A program made the position numbers and the translations under genes. From positions 1 to 35,384 of the forward strand of contig JADJRG010000003.1 in the NCBI GenBank assembly GCA_016712315.1: DNA of 35,384 bases. Direction: 5' to 3'. The notes beneath the pieces are model-generated. The model searched no databases and was not told the origin of the DNA. It saw nothing but the letters and a program-made list of their open reading frames with translations. Position 1 is the stretch's first letter. Each line of letters begins with the position of its first letter. The DNA is from Nannocystis sp. GTDB taxonomy: Bacteria > Myxococcota_A > Polyangia > Nannocystales > Nannocystaceae. Positions 10,347 through 19,703 of the stretch are shown here, piece by piece.

Positions 10347-10961
10347 ATGTCGAATCGGCTCCTGATCCTCTTCACGCTCGTAACCATGGGGCTCGCCGTC
10401 TCTCTCGCGCCCACGCCGCTGCCGCTGCGACCGATCTCGGGGCCGGAGTTCGTCGATCTTTTGTCCGCGCTCTTCATCATCTCCTTGGTGATGGAGCGCG
10501 CCCTCGAGGTCTTCGTCAACACGTGGCGCGAGCCTGGCAGCGCCGCCCTCAAGCTCCGCTACGAGCAGCTCAAGAAGCGCCGCCGTCCGCCCGAACCCGC
10601 CGAGATCGAGAAGATCGAGGAGGAGCGGCAGGTCTACCGCACCCAGACCCAAGTCATCGCCCTACGCGTCAGCTTCGCCCTCGGCATCGTCGTCAGCGCC
10701 GTCGGGATCCGCACCCTCGAGGGCCTGCTCCTCGCCAGCGCCTTCGCCGGCGTCGCGACCTCGCAGCTCGTCGCCTTCCGCCTCGTCGACATCCTGCTCA
10801 CCGGCGGCGTCATCGCTGGCGGAAGCGACGCGATCCACAAGGTGATCAACGTCTTCACCTCCTTCATGGACGCCACCGCCGCCCGCACCAAGGCCCTCAG
10901 CGCCGCCCCGCTCGTCGCCCAGCCGCCGCCCTCTGAGGCCGGCGGCGGCGAGCTCGGCTGA
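10347..10961 (+). CDS. small integral membrane protein, unknown function
   Basis: Intact, 204 residues from ATG 10347. Hydrophobic segments lie at about residues 4-24, 34-52, 104-124 and 126-150. Between the second and third is a charged helical, coiled-coil-like stretch (LKLRYEQLKKRRRPPEPAEI and an E/K-rich run) likely exposed on one side. After the last segment comes GGVIAGGSDAIHKVINVF, then an amphipathic helix and an Ala/Pro tail. No known domain recognised; the Gly-rich turn plus helix recalls small phage-holin-like or regulatory membrane proteins, but this is only a resemblance. It has normal coding composition and no partner genes. Confidence 0.75.
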   Translation: MSNRLLILFTLVTMGLAVSLAPTPLPLRPISGPEFVDLLSALFIISLVMERALEVFVNTWREPGSAALKLRYEQLKKRRRPPEPAEIEKIEEERQVYRTQTQVIALRVSFALGIVVSAVGIRTLEGLLLASAFAGVATSQLVAFRLVDILLTGGVIAGGSDAIHKVINVFTSFMDATAARTKALSAAPLVAQPPPSEAGGGELG

Positions 10962-11053
10962 TCGTCAGCGAGAGACCGGCAGGCTCTGAGCCCGCGGACG
11001 CGCCCGCGCCCCGCCGCCCGAGCGACGGGGCCGGGCCGCGGCCTCGCGCCGCG

Positions 11054-12382
11054 CTACTCGCAGATCACCTCGAGCGTCTGCGTCACCGCCGAGCAGGTCG
11101 CCCCGTTCATCCCGCCCCAGTTCGAATTACCGATGCACGGCCGCACGACGTGGCCGTTGGTGCAGCTACACATCGTATTATTCGAGTTGATCTCGACCCC
11201 GTTCCCGCAGTTGCCGATCCGCCAGGTCCGGCCGTCGCAGGCCAGCGTCGTCGCCGTCCCGTTCTTCAGGTTGTTACAGAGCGTGTTCGCGTTGACGCCC
11301 GCGCAGCTGGTCCCGATCATGTCCTGCGAGCCGCGCAGCGTGATCTTCGTGTAGGAGCCCGGCATCAGCGCCCCGCGGAAGTTGTTCCACTCGGTGCACT
11401 GCTGCCCCGGCGTCCCGTTCTGCTGGAACGACTGCGAATAGGTCACGCCGTTCTTCTTGCACATATTCGAGCAAGAGTCGTTATTGACCATATTCCCGTC
11501 GTCGCACTCCTCCGTCCCCTCTTGCACGAACCCATCGCCGCACTTCGCCGCCTTGCAGCCGCTCACGCACGCGTCCGTGCTGCTCATGTTCCCGTCATCG
11601 CACTCCTCGACCCCCTCCTGCACGAACCCGTCCCCGCACGCCGCCAGCTCGCAGCCCTCGACGCACTCGTCCGTGCTCAGGTCGTTCCCGTCGTCGCACG
11701 CCTCCACGCCCTCCTGCACGAACCCGTCCCCGCACGCCGCCGCCGCGCACGTCCCTGGGCACATGTCCGTGTCGACGTCGTTGCCGTCGTCGCACGTCTC
11801 GACGTCCATCTGCACGAAGCCGTCGCCGCAGATCGCCAGCTTGCACCCCTCTACGCACATATCTGCGTTATCATCATTGCCGTCATCACACTCCTCGACC
11901 TCCGCCTGCACGAAGCCGTCGCCGCAGGCCGCGAGCGTACAGTCTGCCAGGCAGCCGTCGTCATCCGCGTCATTGCCGTCGTCGCACGCCTCCACCCCCT
12001 CCTGCACGATCCCGTCGCCGCACGCCGCGTTCGTGCACGCGTTCGTGCACGCGTCGCCGTCGACGGTGTTGCCGTCGTCGCACTCTTCGCCCGCGTCGAC
12101 CACCGCGTCGCCGCAGGCCGGCGGCATCACGCCGGTCGTCTCGGAGCTGGTCGTCTCGGACGTCGACGTGCTCGTCGAAGTCGTCGTACCGTCGCTCGTT
12201 GTGCCATCACCGGTCGTCGCGTCGGTGTCGCTCGCCGAGCTCGTGGTCGGCTGCCCCGTCGTCGACGTCGTCGTCGTGGTCGCCGTCGTGAACGTGCCGC
12301 CGCTGTCATCGCCTGCGCAGCCGCTGACCCACCCCCCCAACAAGACCACCCACAAGCTCCGCTGAAAAGTTTTGATCTGCAT
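11054..12382 (-). CDS. lipoprotein with seven Myxococcus-type Cys-rich (DUF4215-like) repeats and a C-terminal Cys-rich domain
   Basis: Start chosen at ATG 12382 (MQIKTFQRSLWVVLLGGWVSGC), which gives a signal peptide with lipobox VSGC; the longer upstream frame lacks any signal features. After the Cys is a Thr/Ser-rich linker of about 70 residues, then seven tandem repeats of 31-32 residues of the form CGDGfVqeGvEeCDDGN....d.C...C (nt 11447-12115). A C-terminal domain of about 130 residues follows, with eight or more Cys (SFQQNGTPGQQCTEWNNFRG, YTKITLRGSQD, VRPCIGNSNWGG, TQTLEVICE). The repeats form disulphide-stabilised stalks on myxobacterial surface proteins; the terminal domain looks like a ligand-binding head. 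Outer-surface display is inferred. The gene is intact and divergent from the DUF2079 gene across 122 bases. Confidence 0.85.
   Translation of the reverse strand: MQIKTFQRSLWVVLLGGWVSGCAGDDSGGTFTTATTTTTSTTGQPTTSSASDTDATTGDGTTSDGTTTSTSTSTSETTSSETTGVMPPACGDAVVDAGEECDDGNTVDGDACTNACTNAACGDGIVQEGVEACDDGNDADDDGCLADCTLAACGDGFVQAEVEECDDGNDDNADMCVEGCKLAICGDGFVQMDVETCDDGNDVDTDMCPGTCAAAACGDGFVQEGVEACDDGNDLSTDECVEGCELAACGDGFVQEGVEECDDGNMSSTDACVSGCKAAKCGDGFVQEGTEECDDGNMVNNDSCSNMCKKNGVTYSQSFQQNGTPGQQCTEWNNFRGALMPGSYTKITLRGSQDMIGTSCAGVNANTLCNNLKNGTATTLACDGRTWRIGNCGNGVEINSNNTMCSCTNGHVVRPCIGNSNWGGMNGATCSAVTQTLEVICE
11447..12115 (-). repeat. seven in-frame tandem repeats of about 96 bp coding for DUF4215-like units
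   Basis: Each unit encodes CGDG-V---E-CDDGN with a variable 8-10 residue stretch and two more Cys. Unit 1 is 31 codons and units 2-7 are 32 codons. Units 5, 6 and 7 are most alike (CGDGFVQEG), suggesting recent duplication. The block is coding throughout. Confidence 0.85.
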
Positions 12383-12504
12383 CTCGCCATCGTGAGCCAA
12401 CGCCAGGCCGCCGACAACCGCCTCTTGCCCGCGCATCGCCGACCTAGCGCGGAATTTCCCTTCCCCGCCGCGCCGCCGATCTCCTACCCTTCCCCGCACC
12501 GCGC

Positions 12505-14585
12505 ATGTCGGATCAAACACCACCAAGCGACCTCGCGCCCGCGGGCGGACGCCTCCACGCCCTCATCGCCGCGCTCACCACCTGGGCGCCGATCGCCGCG
12601 CTCATCGGCCTCTCCCCTGGTTTTTACCTCTGGACGGTCACGCACCTCCGCCGCGCCCCCTTCGTCTACCGCAACGATCTAACGCCGGGGCTGCGCGGCC
12701 AGCTCCTCGCCTGGATGGGCCTCTCTCTCCTGCTCATCAGCGCCCTCGCCGTCATCGCCTGGCGCCGTCGCCGCCGCAGCGAGCCCGCGCTCAGCCTCGC
12801 CGCCTACGCCCAGCGCCTCAGCCGCGACCTCATCGGCCTGCTCGCTCTGCCCTTCATCGCCGCCCTCGCCGCTCCCAAGATCGAGAGCGAGCACCCCAAC
12901 CTCACCCTGCTCCACGCCGCCCTCGCCAGCGCCTTCGTCGCCCTCGGCGTCTACCGCCTCGCCGCGCGCCCCTTCGGCGCCCGCGAGCGCCTGCTCGCCG
13001 CAGCCCGCCGCCTCCCCACCTGGCTCCCCTTCGCCCTCGTCGTCGCGATCTTCGGCGGCTACAGCGTCGTGCTCGCCCGCTTCGCCCTCATCGATCACTG
13101 GAACATCTGGACCCAAGTCTACGACCTCGGGATCTACGACAACCTCCTCTGGCACACCATCCACGGCAACTTCCTCGGCTCCTCGTTCCTCAGCATCGGC
13201 GATCACACCGCCGCCCACTTCGACCCGCTGCTCGTCATCCTCACCCCCTTCTACGCGCTCTGGCCGCGCGCCGAGACCCTGCTCGTCTTCCAGTCGATCT
13301 GGCTCGGCGCCGGCGTCTTCCCCCTCTACCTGCTCGCCCGTGATCGCCTCGCCCGCGCGGACAGCCCCGGCCGAGGCCCCTGGTACGGCCTCCTCTTCGC
13401 CGCCCTCTACGCCGCCGCGCCGGCGCTGCACGGCGTCAACATGTTCGACTTCCACTCGGTCGCCCTCGCGATCCCCCTGATGATCTGGGTCGTCTACATG
13501 GTCGATCGGCGCGCCACCTGGGGCCTCGCCCTCGCGCTCATCCTCCTGCTCACCGCGCGCGAGGACATGCCCTTGCTCGCCAGCTTCATCGCCTTCTACG
13601 CGCTCGCCCGCGGCCAGCTCCGCGCGGGTCTTGGGATCCTCGGCGCCTCGCTCGCCTACCTCGCCTTCGTCAAGCTCGTCATGATGCCGGACCCAGGCCT
13701 CATGATGAACAGCGAGAAGGTCTACGGCTACGCCACCTTCTATTCCGAGATGATCCCGCGGCCTGAGGAGGGCGTCACCGGCCTCGTCAAGAACGCCCTC
13801 TCCAACCCTGTCTACGTGATCAAGGTCGTCGCCAAGGAGGAGAAGCTCCGCTTCCTCGTCCAGCTCTTCCTGCCCCTCCTCTTCCTCCCCTTGTTCGCCG
13901 GCCGGGCCCGGGTCCTCTGGATCTACGGCCTCTTCTTCATCGGCACGGCCAGCCGGCAGAACATGTACTCGCTCAACTTCCAGTACTCCGCCGTCTTCTT
14001 CCCGATGCTCTACGTCGCCGCCATCGACGCCTTCGCGCGGGTCGGCGAGTCGCCGCGCCTCGGCGCCCTCGGCGTCGATCCCAGCCGCCTGCGCGCCGCC
14101 CTCGTCGGCGGCCTCATCGCCGCCACCAGCCTCACCACCTACAAGTTCGGCGTCTTCATCGAGAACAGCGCCTTCATGGCCGGCTGGCAGCCCCTCATCC
14201 GCCAGCCGGACGAGGCCCTCCAGCTCCGTTACCGTCGCCTCCAAGAGATGATCGCCCAGGTCCCCGCCGACGCAGCGATCGCCGCCTCCAGCGAGATCGG
14301 CGCCCAGGTCTCCAACCGCGCCCGCGCCTATCGTTGGCCTGACGTGCGCGACGCCGAATACCTCCTGCTCGGCGCGTGGCGCTTTGAGGGCAAAGAGCGC
14401 CAGCACTTCGATCGGATCCGCGCCACCACCTTTGAGGTGATCGACGAACACGACGGCATCTACCTGCTCCGCCGGCGCGCCCGCCCCGTCGCCGCCCCGC
14501 CGCCCCGCCGCCCCGCCGGCCAAGCCCCACAAACGGCCCCCGAGCCGCCGCCTGCGCCGATCTCGACCGCGAAGGCCCCCGCTGA
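12505..14585 (+). CDS. DUF2079 polytopic membrane protein (GT-C-like)
   Basis: ATG 12505 (MSDQTPPSDLAPAGG). About twelve membrane segments with the DUF2079 signature: a DLGIYDNLLWHTIHGNF loop after the fourth or fifth segment, then the conserved GDHTAAHFDPLL, YAAAPALHGVNMFDFHSVAL and LTAREDMPLL. DUF2079 proteins are distantly related to GT-C glycosyltransferases and mannosyltransferases; DFHS and RED are candidate acidic active-site loops. The open frame runs on unbroken to 15414, overlapping the next gene by over 700 bases in a wrong, Ser/Pro-rich frame. I therefore place a lost frame in the CCCCGCCG-type run near 14495-14520, after LLRRRARP; the neighbouring frame stops at TGA 14583-14585. 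The C-terminal end is thus uncertain. Confidence 0.8.
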
Positions 14586-14696
14586 GCGCGCGCCCGAACC
14601 CCAGCATTCGGGCCCGTACCCACGGCAAAGACGCGCTCCGATCCGCGCGTGCGTCGGCCAATCGATCGATCCCCCCGCAAACGGGAACGATTTGGT

Positions 14697-16553
14697 ATGT
14701 CATCACAAATGGAGACTTCCATCGCTGCGCCGGGGCCAGACGACCTCCTCTTCGCCCCCGAGGAGCCGCAGGCGCAGCGCCAGCCCGCAGGCGCTGAGCA
14801 CACCGTCGCGGTCAACCCGTGGCGGATCCTCATCGTCGACGACGAACCTGAGGTCCACGCGATCACCCGCCTCGCCCTCGCCGATCTCCACCTCGACGGC
14901 CGCCCGCTCCAGCTCACCGGCGCCGCCGACGCCGCCAGCGCCCGCGAGCTGCTCCTCCGCCACCCGGACACCGCCCTCATCTTGCTCGACGTCGTCATGG
15001 AGCGCGAGCACGCCGGCCTCGAGCTCGCCCGCTGGATCCGTGAAGAGCGCGGAGACCGAGCGATCCGCATCGTCCTGCGCACCGGCCAGCCCGGCCTCGC
15101 CCCTGAGCCGCGGGTCATGCTCGACTACGACATCAACGACTACCGCGCCAAGACCGAGCTCACCGCCCAGCGCCTCGTCACCACCGTCATCGGCGCCCTC
15201 CGCTCCTACCGGGACATCGCGATCATCGACGCGCAGAAGGCCGGCCTGCGCCGCGTCATCGAGGCCACCGCCTCCCTCTTCGAGCGCCGCAGCCTCGAGC
15301 AGCTCCTCAGCGGCCTGCTCACCCAGCTCGCCGGTCTCTTCGGACCTGACCAGAGCGCCATCTTCATCCAAGCCTGCGGCCCCCTCTTCGGCGTCGACCA
15401 CGGCGACCCCGTGATCATCGCCGGCACCGGCGAATACAGCGGCGCCGTCGGCCGCGCCGCCCGCGACTGCCTCGACGCCGAGCTCCTCCACGATCTCGAG
15501 CTAGCGATCGTCCGAGAGCGCCCGCTCCACCGCCCCGCCTACAGCCTCTACGCGATCTGCCGCGACGATCGCTCCTGCGCCGCCCTCTACATCGAGACCG
15601 GGGGCAACCGCGCCGCCTGGGAGCAGGACCTCCTCGATCTCTTCTGCCGCAACGCCGCCGTCGCGCTCGACAACCTCCGCCTCCACCAGCGCCAGCGCGA
15701 CCTGCTCGCCGCCTTTGAGCGCTTCGTCCCTGCCCGCCTGCTCGGCCTGCTCGGCGACGCCGACGTCAGCCGCGTGCGCGTCGGCGATCACATCCAGCGC
15801 GAGGTCACCGTGCTCTTCGCCGATCTCCAGCGCTTCACCGCCCTCGCCGAGCGCCTCAGCCCAGAGGCCACCTTCGGCTTCCTCAACGACTTCTACGCCG
15901 CCATCATCCCGGCGATCGCGGAGCACGGCGGCGTCGTCGACAAGTACCTGGGAGACGGCCTGATGGCCCTCTTCCCGCGCGCCCCGCAGGACGCGGTCGC
16001 CGCCGCGCTCGATCTCTTGGAGCGGTCGCGGGCCTTCGCCGCCGCGCGCCCCGATCTCCCCCTCGCGCCCCGCCTCGGCGTCGGCGTCCACACCGGCCCG
16101 ATGATCCTCGGCGTGCTCGGCGGCGCCGATCGCCTCGAGTTCACCGCCGTCTCCGACAGCGTCAACGTCGCCGCCCGCGTCGAGCGCCTCACCCGCGTCT
16201 TCGGCGTCGATCTCCTGATCAGCCGCGAGGTCCACGACCGCCTCGCCCCGGAGCACCACCAGCACGCCCGCCAGCTCGGCCAGGTCGAGCTGCGCGGCAA
16301 GGGCCGCCTCGTCGAGATCTTTGAGGTCTTCGCCGGCGACCCTGCGTCCACCCGCGACGACAAGGCCGCCACCAAGCGCCCGCTCGCCGAGGTGATCCAA
16401 CAGATGCAGCTCCAGCGCTGGCCATCCGCCCGGCGCGGGCTCGCCGAGCTCCGGCGCCGTCACCCGGACGATCCCGTCTTCGGCGCGCTCGACCGCCACT
16501 GCGAGCGTCAGCTCCACCTCGAGGCCGCCGCCCATGATCGATCTCACCCCTGA
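14697..16553 (+). CDS. response regulator with DUF3369 and class III adenylate cyclase domain
   Basis: Start MSSQMETSIAAPGPDD at 14697. Receiver domain: RILIVDDEP with paired Asp 48-49 and phospho-acceptor Asp 98 in LILLDVVM. Next comes the DUF3369 signature (LRTGQPGLAPEP, YDINDYRAKTELT), then a GAF-like sensor helix region up to about residue 335. The cyclase domain follows: metal Asp in VLFADLQRFT and in KYLGDG, adenine-specifying Lys (VDKYLGD) and Thr (EFTAVSDSVN), and transition-state Asn/Arg in SVNVAAR. The Lys/Thr pair fits adenylate cyclase of class IIIb, so the product is probably cAMP. A short helical tail ends the protein. Its stop overlaps the kinase start by 20 bases, so the two genes are coupled and the kinase most likely phosphorylates this receiver to control cAMP output. 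Intact. Confidence 0.9.
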   Translation: MSSQMETSIAAPGPDDLLFAPEEPQAQRQPAGAEHTVAVNPWRILIVDDEPEVHAITRLALADLHLDGRPLQLTGAADAASARELLLRHPDTALILLDVVMEREHAGLELARWIREERGDRAIRIVLRTGQPGLAPEPRVMLDYDINDYRAKTELTAQRLVTTVIGALRSYRDIAIIDAQKAGLRRVIEATASLFERRSLEQLLSGLLTQLAGLFGPDQSAIFIQACGPLFGVDHGDPVIIAGTGEYSGAVGRAARDCLDAELLHDLELAIVRERPLHRPAYSLYAICRDDRSCAALYIETGGNRAAWEQDLLDLFCRNAAVALDNLRLHQRQRDLLAAFERFVPARLLGLLGDADVSRVRVGDHIQREVTVLFADLQRFTALAERLSPEATFGFLNDFYAAIIPAIAEHGGVVDKYLGDGLMALFPRAPQDAVAAALDLLERSRAFAAARPDLPLAPRLGVGVHTGPMILGVLGGADRLEFTAVSDSVNVAARVERLTRVFGVDLLISREVHDRLAPEHHQHARQLGQVELRGKGRLVEIFEVFAGDPASTRDDKAATKRPLAEVIQQMQLQRWPSARRGLAELRRRHPDDPVFGALDRHCERQLHLEAAAHDRSHP

Positions 16554-17736
16554 CCTCCGCGCGCTCCTGGGTGACCTCCTCCGCGAGCGCCGCGACGAGA
16601 TCATCGACCACGGCACCGACTGGGTGATCCACAGCGCCGGCGATCTCCAGGGCAGGCGCCCCCGCGCGGAGACCCGCGCCCTCATCGCCCAAGAGTTCGA
16701 CGCCTACAGCGACCTCCTGCTCGCCGGCGATCCGACCAAGCGCGACGCCTTCATCGAGCACGTCACCAGCTTCCGCGCCTCCCACGACTTCAAGATCTCC
16801 ACCTTGCTGCGCGGCTTCCTCGGCTTCAAGCGCGGCGTCGAGCTATGCCTCGAAGGACAGGTCGCAGCTCCGGAGCTCGCCCTCGCCGCCCGCGACGTCC
16901 TCGATCGCCTCTACCACGAAACCGCCTTCTTGATGGCCGACGTCTACGTCGACAAGCTCCTCGGCTTGCTCCGGCGCACCCAGCAGGAGCTGCTCCACCG
17001 CGAGAAGATGGCCGCGCTCGGCGGCCTCGTCGCGGGCGTCGCCCACGAGATCAACACCCCCATGGGGATCGCCGTCACCGCCGCCTCGCTCCTCCACGAT
17101 CGCCTCAGCGGGCTCGCGCAGGCCTTCACCGTAAGCGAGCTCAAGCGCTCGAGCCTCGCCGCCTTCCTCAACGACGGCCGCGAGGCCGCCGAGCTCGCGC
17201 TCACCAACCTCAGCCGCGCCGCCGAGCTCGTCCAGAGCTTCAAGCAGATCGCCGTCGATCAAGCGCACGGGGCCCCGCGCCGCCTCGATCTCGGCGCCTA
17301 CGTGCAAGAGGTCCTCACCAGCCTCGCCCCGCTCTACAAGCGCGGCGGGCACCGCCTCGATCTCCACCTCGGCGCCCCCTTTGACGCCCACGTGCACGCC
17401 GGAGCGATCGCGCAGATCCTCGGCAACCTGATCCAAAACGCCGTCACGCACGCCTTCGTGGGCGACGCCCCCGGCCGCATGGACGTACGCCTCCGCCTCC
17501 TTGAAGGGGCCCGCTGCGAGCTCACCTTCCGCGACGACGGCCGCGGCATGAGCGCTGAGGAGCGCGCACGCGTCTTTGAGCCCTTCTTCACGACCAGGCG
17601 CGGCCAAGGCGGCTCTGGCCTCGGCATGCACATCGTCCACAACCTCGTCACCGAGCTGATGGCGGGCAGCATCGCCCTCGAGAGCGCGCCGGGCGGCGGC
17701 ACCTGCATCACCCTGATCTTCCCGCAAAACACCTGA
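16534..17736 (+). CDS. soluble sensor histidine kinase, partner of the cyclase regulator
   Basis: ATG 16534 lies inside the end of the regulator gene. No membrane segments. The N-terminal 145 residues or so are all-helical (LRERRDEIIDHGTDWVIH...), resembling the RsbRD/globin-like sensor fold seen in some RsbR and kinase proteins. Then a short coiled coil (LLRRTQQELLHREKMAALGG) and the H-box GVAHEINTPMG with the phospho-His, followed by a HATPase_c domain: N-box ILGNLIQNAVTHAF, G1 DDGRGM, F-box FEPFFTTRRG and G2 GGSGLGMHIVHNLV. It is of the HEINTP class, which often pairs with DUF3369 or cyclase regulators. The signal is unknown; being cytosolic, it probably senses an internal cue. Intact, 400 residues. 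Confidence 0.9.
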   Translation: MIDLTPDLRALLGDLLRERRDEIIDHGTDWVIHSAGDLQGRRPRAETRALIAQEFDAYSDLLLAGDPTKRDAFIEHVTSFRASHDFKISTLLRGFLGFKRGVELCLEGQVAAPELALAARDVLDRLYHETAFLMADVYVDKLLGLLRRTQQELLHREKMAALGGLVAGVAHEINTPMGIAVTAASLLHDRLSGLAQAFTVSELKRSSLAAFLNDGREAAELALTNLSRAAELVQSFKQIAVDQAHGAPRRLDLGAYVQEVLTSLAPLYKRGGHRLDLHLGAPFDAHVHAGAIAQILGNLIQNAVTHAFVGDAPGRMDVRLRLLEGARCELTFRDDGRGMSAEERARVFEPFFTTRRGQGGSGLGMHIVHNLVTELMAGSIALESAPGGGTCITLIFPQNT

Positions 17737-17835
17737 TCACCGCGCGGACCCGGCGCGCCATCGCGCAGCCCCTGTGGTTGCCTCCAGGTGAAGGTATCGG
17801 CGAGGATGCACCCTCCGAGCAGGAGCCAGACCGCC

Positions 17836-19511
17836 ATGCAACTTGATCCGAGCGATCTCGTCCTTGAGAACCTCTACCGCTGGGCCAAGGAGCGCCCTGG
17901 AGCGGTGTACATGACCCAGCCGATCGGCGGCGGCGCCGTCCGCGACTTCACCTGGGCTGACACGCTCGATCAAGCGAGGCGCATGGCCTCCTACCTGCGC
18001 TCCTTCGGCTTCCCGCCCGGCTCGAAGATCGCGATCGTCTCGAAGAACTGCGCCCACTTCATCCTCAGCGACCTCGCGATCTGGATGGCCGGCTACGTCT
18101 CGGTCGCCCTCTACCCCACCCTCAACGCCAAGACCGTCAAGTACATCTTGGAGCACAGCGAGTCCAAGCTCCTCTTCGTCGGCAAGCTCGACACCTGGGA
18201 CGAGATGAAGGGCGGCGTCCCTGCCGGCCTGCCCTGCGTCACCTACCCCTTGAGCCCGCCCACCGACCACCCCACCTGGGAGGACATCATCGCCGAGTCC
18301 GAGCCGATCAGCGGCCCGCCCACCCGCGCCGCCGACGACAGCGCCCTGCTCATCTACACCTCTGGCAGCACCGGCGTGCCCAAGGGCGTCGAGCACACCT
18401 TCCGCACCACCTGCGTCGCCGCCAAGGGCTTCCTCCAGCTCTTGCCGCTCACCGCCGACGATCGGGTCCTCTCCTACCTCCCCCTCGCTCACGCCTTCGA
18501 GCGCACCGCGATCGAGTTCCTGTCCTTTAAGACAGGCATGAGGATCTACTTCGCCGAGTCGCTCGAGACCTTCCTCGCCGACATGCAGCGCGCGCGGCCG
18601 ACCCTCTTTCAGTCGGTGCCGCGGCTGTGGCTCAAGTTCCAGCTCGGCGTCTTCGCCAAGGTCCCGGAGCAGAAGCTCGCGCGCCTCCTCAAGGTCCCGA
18701 TCCTCTCCTACTTCTTGAAGAAGAAGATCCTCAAGGGCCTCGGCCTCGATCAGGCCCGCCTCGCCGTCTCTGGCTCCGCCCCGATCCCGCCCTCCTTGAT
18801 CCAGTGGTACCAAGACCTCGGACTCGAGCTGCTCGAGGGCTACGCGATGAGCGAGAACTTCTCCTACTCGCACCTCAGCCTGCCCGGCAAGGCGCGGATC
18901 GGCTACGTCGGCCACTGCGTCCCCGGCGCGGAGTGTCGGATCAGCGAGATCGGCGAGATCGAGGTCAAGAGCCCCGCCACCATGAAGGGCTACTACAAGG
19001 AGCCCGCGCAGAGCCGCGAGTGCATGACCGCCGACGGCTTCCTCAAGACCGGCGATCGCGGCGAGATCGACGAGCAAGGGCGCCTCAAGATCACAGGCCG
19101 CGTCAAGGAGCTCTTCAAGACCTCCAAGGGCAAGTACATCGCCCCTGCCCCGATCGAGAACCTCCTCAACGCCGACTCCAAGATCGAGCTCTCCTGCGTC
19201 AGCGGCTCTGGCATGCCGCAGCCCTACGCCGTCGTCATGCTCGCCGAGGATCTTCGGCGCCGCCTCGCCAAGGACCCCGCCCTACGCGCCGAGATCGACG
19301 CCGGCCTCACCCGCCTGCTCGCCGAGGTCAACGCGCAGGTCGAGGAGTACGAGCAGCTCGCCTTCATCGCCGTCACCAGCGACGAGTGGGGGATCCCCAA
19401 CGGCTACCTCACCCCGACCATGAAGCTCAAGCGCGACGCCGTCGAAGCCCGCTACAACCCCTCATCGAGGCCTGGTACGACGCGCGCAAGCCCGTGATCT
19501 GGCAGAGCTGA
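17836..19511 (+). CDS. long-chain fatty acid-CoA ligase (AMP-forming)
   Basis: Activates fatty acids to acyl-CoA through an acyl-AMP. Start at ATG 17836 (MQLDPSDLVLENLYRWAKER), with AGGAG at 17821-17825 ten bases upstream; the longer frame from 17788 has no ribosome site. Motifs: P-loop YTSGSTGVPKGVEHT, the A5 YAMSEN, the A7/A8 region (FLKTGDRGEIDEQGRLKITGR) and VKELFKTSKGKYIAPAPIEN, and the late Lys in TMKLKR. The end is broken by a missing C in the run at about 19458-19461: with it restored the protein ends ARYNPLIEAWYDARKPVIWQ plus Ser, at TGA 19509-19511, the family's usual C-terminus. It stands alone, with its own terminator downstream. Length about 558 residues. Confidence 0.92.
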
Positions 19512-19545
19512 GCGCCTCGCCGCGCGCGGCCGCGCCGGCGAAGCG

Positions 19546-19578
19546 GAGGCGCCCGCGTCGCGCGAGGCGCCTCTTTTT
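19546..19578 (+). terminator. rho-independent terminator after the acyl-CoA ligase
   Basis: GAGGCGCC (19546-19553) pairs perfectly with GGCGCCTC (19566-19573) across a 12-base loop and is followed by five T (19574-19578). It lies 35 bases after the repaired stop at 19511. Confidence 0.65.
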
Positions 19579-19703
19579 AATTGCGCCGCGGGACTCTTTG
19601 GGCGCGCGCGCTCGTAGGGAACCTCGCGGCAGCCTCGCTGTCATGAGCCCATCAGCCGCGCCGCCGACCCCCGGCGAGCGCGCGCCCCTGGAGATGCTCC
19701 CCT

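Noticed and set aside
11447..12115. Regularly spaced repeats resembling a CRISPR array
   Set aside because: Period of about 96 bp, in-frame and encoding DUF4215-like units with no separate spacers.
12679..14706. 675-codon minus-strand open frame opposite DUF2079
   Set aside because: Glu/Gly/Asp-rich antisense shadow with no domain; the + strand has clear membrane segments and DUF2079 motifs.
17737..19077. 446-codon minus-strand frame opposite the acyl-CoA ligase
   Set aside because: Shadow of an unmistakable AMP-forming synthetase.
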